From NCBI GenBank assembly GCA_034436045.1, contig DAOTVZ010000085.1:1-6571 (forward strand): a stretch of DNA of 6,571 bases, read 5' to 3'. Below, piece after piece: positions 6,134 to 6,571 of the stretch. Numbering within the stretch: the stretch's first letter is position 1; each line of letters starts with the position of its first letter. The translations under genes were made by a program, and so were the position numbers. Below the pieces are notes generated by a model. That model made no database searches. It worked only from the letters and a program-made list of their open reading frames with translations, and had not been told where the DNA came from. The DNA is from H111-94 sp034436045. Its GTDB lineage: Bacteria; Chloroflexota; Ktedonobacteria; Ktedonobacterales; Ktedonobacteraceae.

Positions 6134-6438
6134 TAGTAGCCCTCCTCTTGCTGTATCTGTTCCATCTCGTGTAAAAAGGCCAACAAGGCATGTTCATAGA
6201 CGGCATCCCGTGCATACGCCTCATCCGTTGGGGTGCAGACCCCCCGCGCCTGACGCCGCGCCAGGTAGGATTGCTCACGCTGCATCTTCTGTTCCAACCA
6301 GGCCACCATCTCAGCCAGCCAGCGTGTCCATTCAGCAGGGGTCAACTGATCGAAGGACACATGAAGAACGCCAGGAATCCCAGGGACAGCACGGCAAGAC
6401 CCAGAAGAAACCGTTTGTCGAGAAAAAGATCGACGCAT
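6133..6438 (-). CDS. 101-aa helical protein of unknown function, first gene of the recombinase cassette
   Basis: The start is the ATG at 6438, 7 nt after a perfect AGGAGG (6446-6451). A GTG at 6444 is in frame but only 1 nt from that site. The N-terminus is basic and Ser-rich (MRRSFSRQ). After a short Gly/Pro region, from about residue 30 onward, the protein is rich in helix-forming residues: LTPAEWTRWLAEMVAWLEQK, then a charged stretch rich in Arg and Gln, then an acidic end (EMEQIQQEEGY). A coiled coil or small helical bundle is likely. There is no signal peptide, zinc motif or recognised family. It heads a chain of overlapping ORFs leading into the recombinase, so a job in recombination or its control is plausible but unproven. 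Confidence 0.6.
   Translation of the reverse strand: MRRSFSRQTVSSGSCRAVPGIPGVLHVSFDQLTPAEWTRWLAEMVAWLEQKMQREQSYLARRQARGVCTPTDEAYARDAVYEHALLAFLHEMEQIQQEEGY
6140..6148 (-). promoter_or_regulatory. Strong Shine-Dalgarno inside the 101-aa ORF
   Basis: AGAGGAGGG on the minus strand ends 6 nt before the ATG at 6133. It encodes Glu-Glu-Gly near the end of the 101-aa protein and at the same time provides an almost ideal ribosome site for the 42-aa membrane peptide. This is the main evidence that the short ORF is translated. Confidence 0.55.
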
Positions 6439-6445
6439 CAGCACA

Positions 6446-6451
6446 CCTCCT
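6446..6451 (-). promoter_or_regulatory. Perfect AGGAGG ribosome site of the 101-aa ORF
   Basis: On the minus strand, AGGAGG lies 7 nt before the ATG at 6438 and 1 nt before the GTG at 6444, so it selects the ATG. I found no convincing -35/-10 pair between here and the hairpin at 6485-6520. Confidence 0.6.
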
Positions 6452-6484
6452 TACAACCGAAAAAGACCAACCCAACCAGGTAAA

Positions 6485-6520
6485 TGGCACCCCACGTGTT
6501 ACTGTGTTCGTGGGGTGCCA
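6485..6520 (-). terminator. 12-bp perfect hairpin upstream of the recombinase cassette
   Basis: TGGCACCCCACG (6485-6496) and CGTGGGGTGCCA (6509-6520) pair perfectly around a 12-nt loop. On the minus strand it begins a few bases after the TAG at 6525-6527 that closes the partial upstream gene, which fits a terminator. Only ATTTACC follows, with no proper T-run, so termination may be weak or factor-dependent. An operator or recombination site controlling the cassette is the alternative. Confidence 0.45.
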
Positions 6521-6524
6521 CCCA

Positions 6525-6571
6525 CTAGTCATCCGGGTATTGCAACAAATCATGCATCGCCCGTATCTCTT
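6525..6571 (-). CDS. Possible 3' end of a gene entering from outside the window
   Basis: One minus-strand frame is open from the edge to TAG at 6525-6527, giving the tail EIRAMHDLLQYPDD. It is protein-like in composition and is followed within a few bases by a strong hairpin, as the end of a gene often is. Only 14 codons are visible, so no family can be named and chance is possible. If it is real, the gene has the same orientation as the recombinase cassette. Confidence 0.35.
   Translation of the reverse strand, partial: EIRAMHDLLQYPDD

Noticed and set aside
5974..6174. Plus-strand ORF of 66 codons with a hydrophobic C-terminus
   Set aside because: It runs antisense to the chained small ORFs of the recombinase cassette, which have strong ribosome sites; the plus frame has none.
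6332..6553. 73-codon minus-strand ORF rich in Cys and Trp
   Set aside because: It crosses the hairpin at 6485-6520 and overlaps the 101-aa ORF in another frame; it has no ribosome site, and the 101-aa frame has a perfect AGGAGG.
1..6571. Insertion sequence, CRISPR array, tRNA or rRNA
   Set aside because: I saw no DDE transposase, no paired terminal repeats with target duplication, no regular repeat-spacer pattern and no tRNA or rRNA signature.

Overview
This window has about 50% GC and looks like an accessory region of a bacterial chromosome or plasmid. A long XRE-HTH/TPR regulator, a stand-alone M41-type peptidase and a large serine recombinase with extra C-terminal HTH modules together suggest a large-genome, differentiating Gram-positive-like bacterium. 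My best guess is Chloroflexota of the Ktedonobacter type. This rests on the general style of the proteins, not on a marker gene. There are no rRNA, tRNA or CRISPR features.

Layout. Positions 1-115 are GC-rich and unlike what follows. Positions 116-328 hold a paired palindrome (116-159), a near-consensus promoter with an extended -10 (174-202) and a leader of about 115 nt. This drives a plus-strand pair: an XRE-HTH/TPR regulator (329-2068) whose stop codon directly abuts the start of a YdcF/DUF218 membrane-anchored protein (2069-2788). A short convergent gap follows. Everything from 2905 to the end then reads on the minus strand.

On the minus strand, in order of transcription (right to left), the window holds: the last codons of a gene entering from outside (6525-6571); a 12-bp-stem hairpin (6485-6520); a cassette of three small ORFs (6133-6438, 6005-6133, 5865-6023) followed by a 657-aa large serine recombinase (3892-5865); two hairpins (3846-3877 and 3812-3829); a small HTH ORF (3539-3838); and, from its own predicted promoter, a stand-alone M41 (FtsH-like) metallopeptidase domain (2905-3465). 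The three small ORFs are chained to each other and to the recombinase by TAATG junctions and a 19-nt overlap, and each has its own Shine-Dalgarno sequence.

The most interesting point is this tightly coupled cassette: a helical 101-aa protein, a 42-aa single-pass membrane peptide and a basic 52-aa helical protein, all feeding into the recombinase. Two of these ORFs are too short for a normal gene-length cut-off. They are candidates for recombinase accessory factors such as a directionality or control factor. That role is inferred from context only; none of the three has a recognised family.
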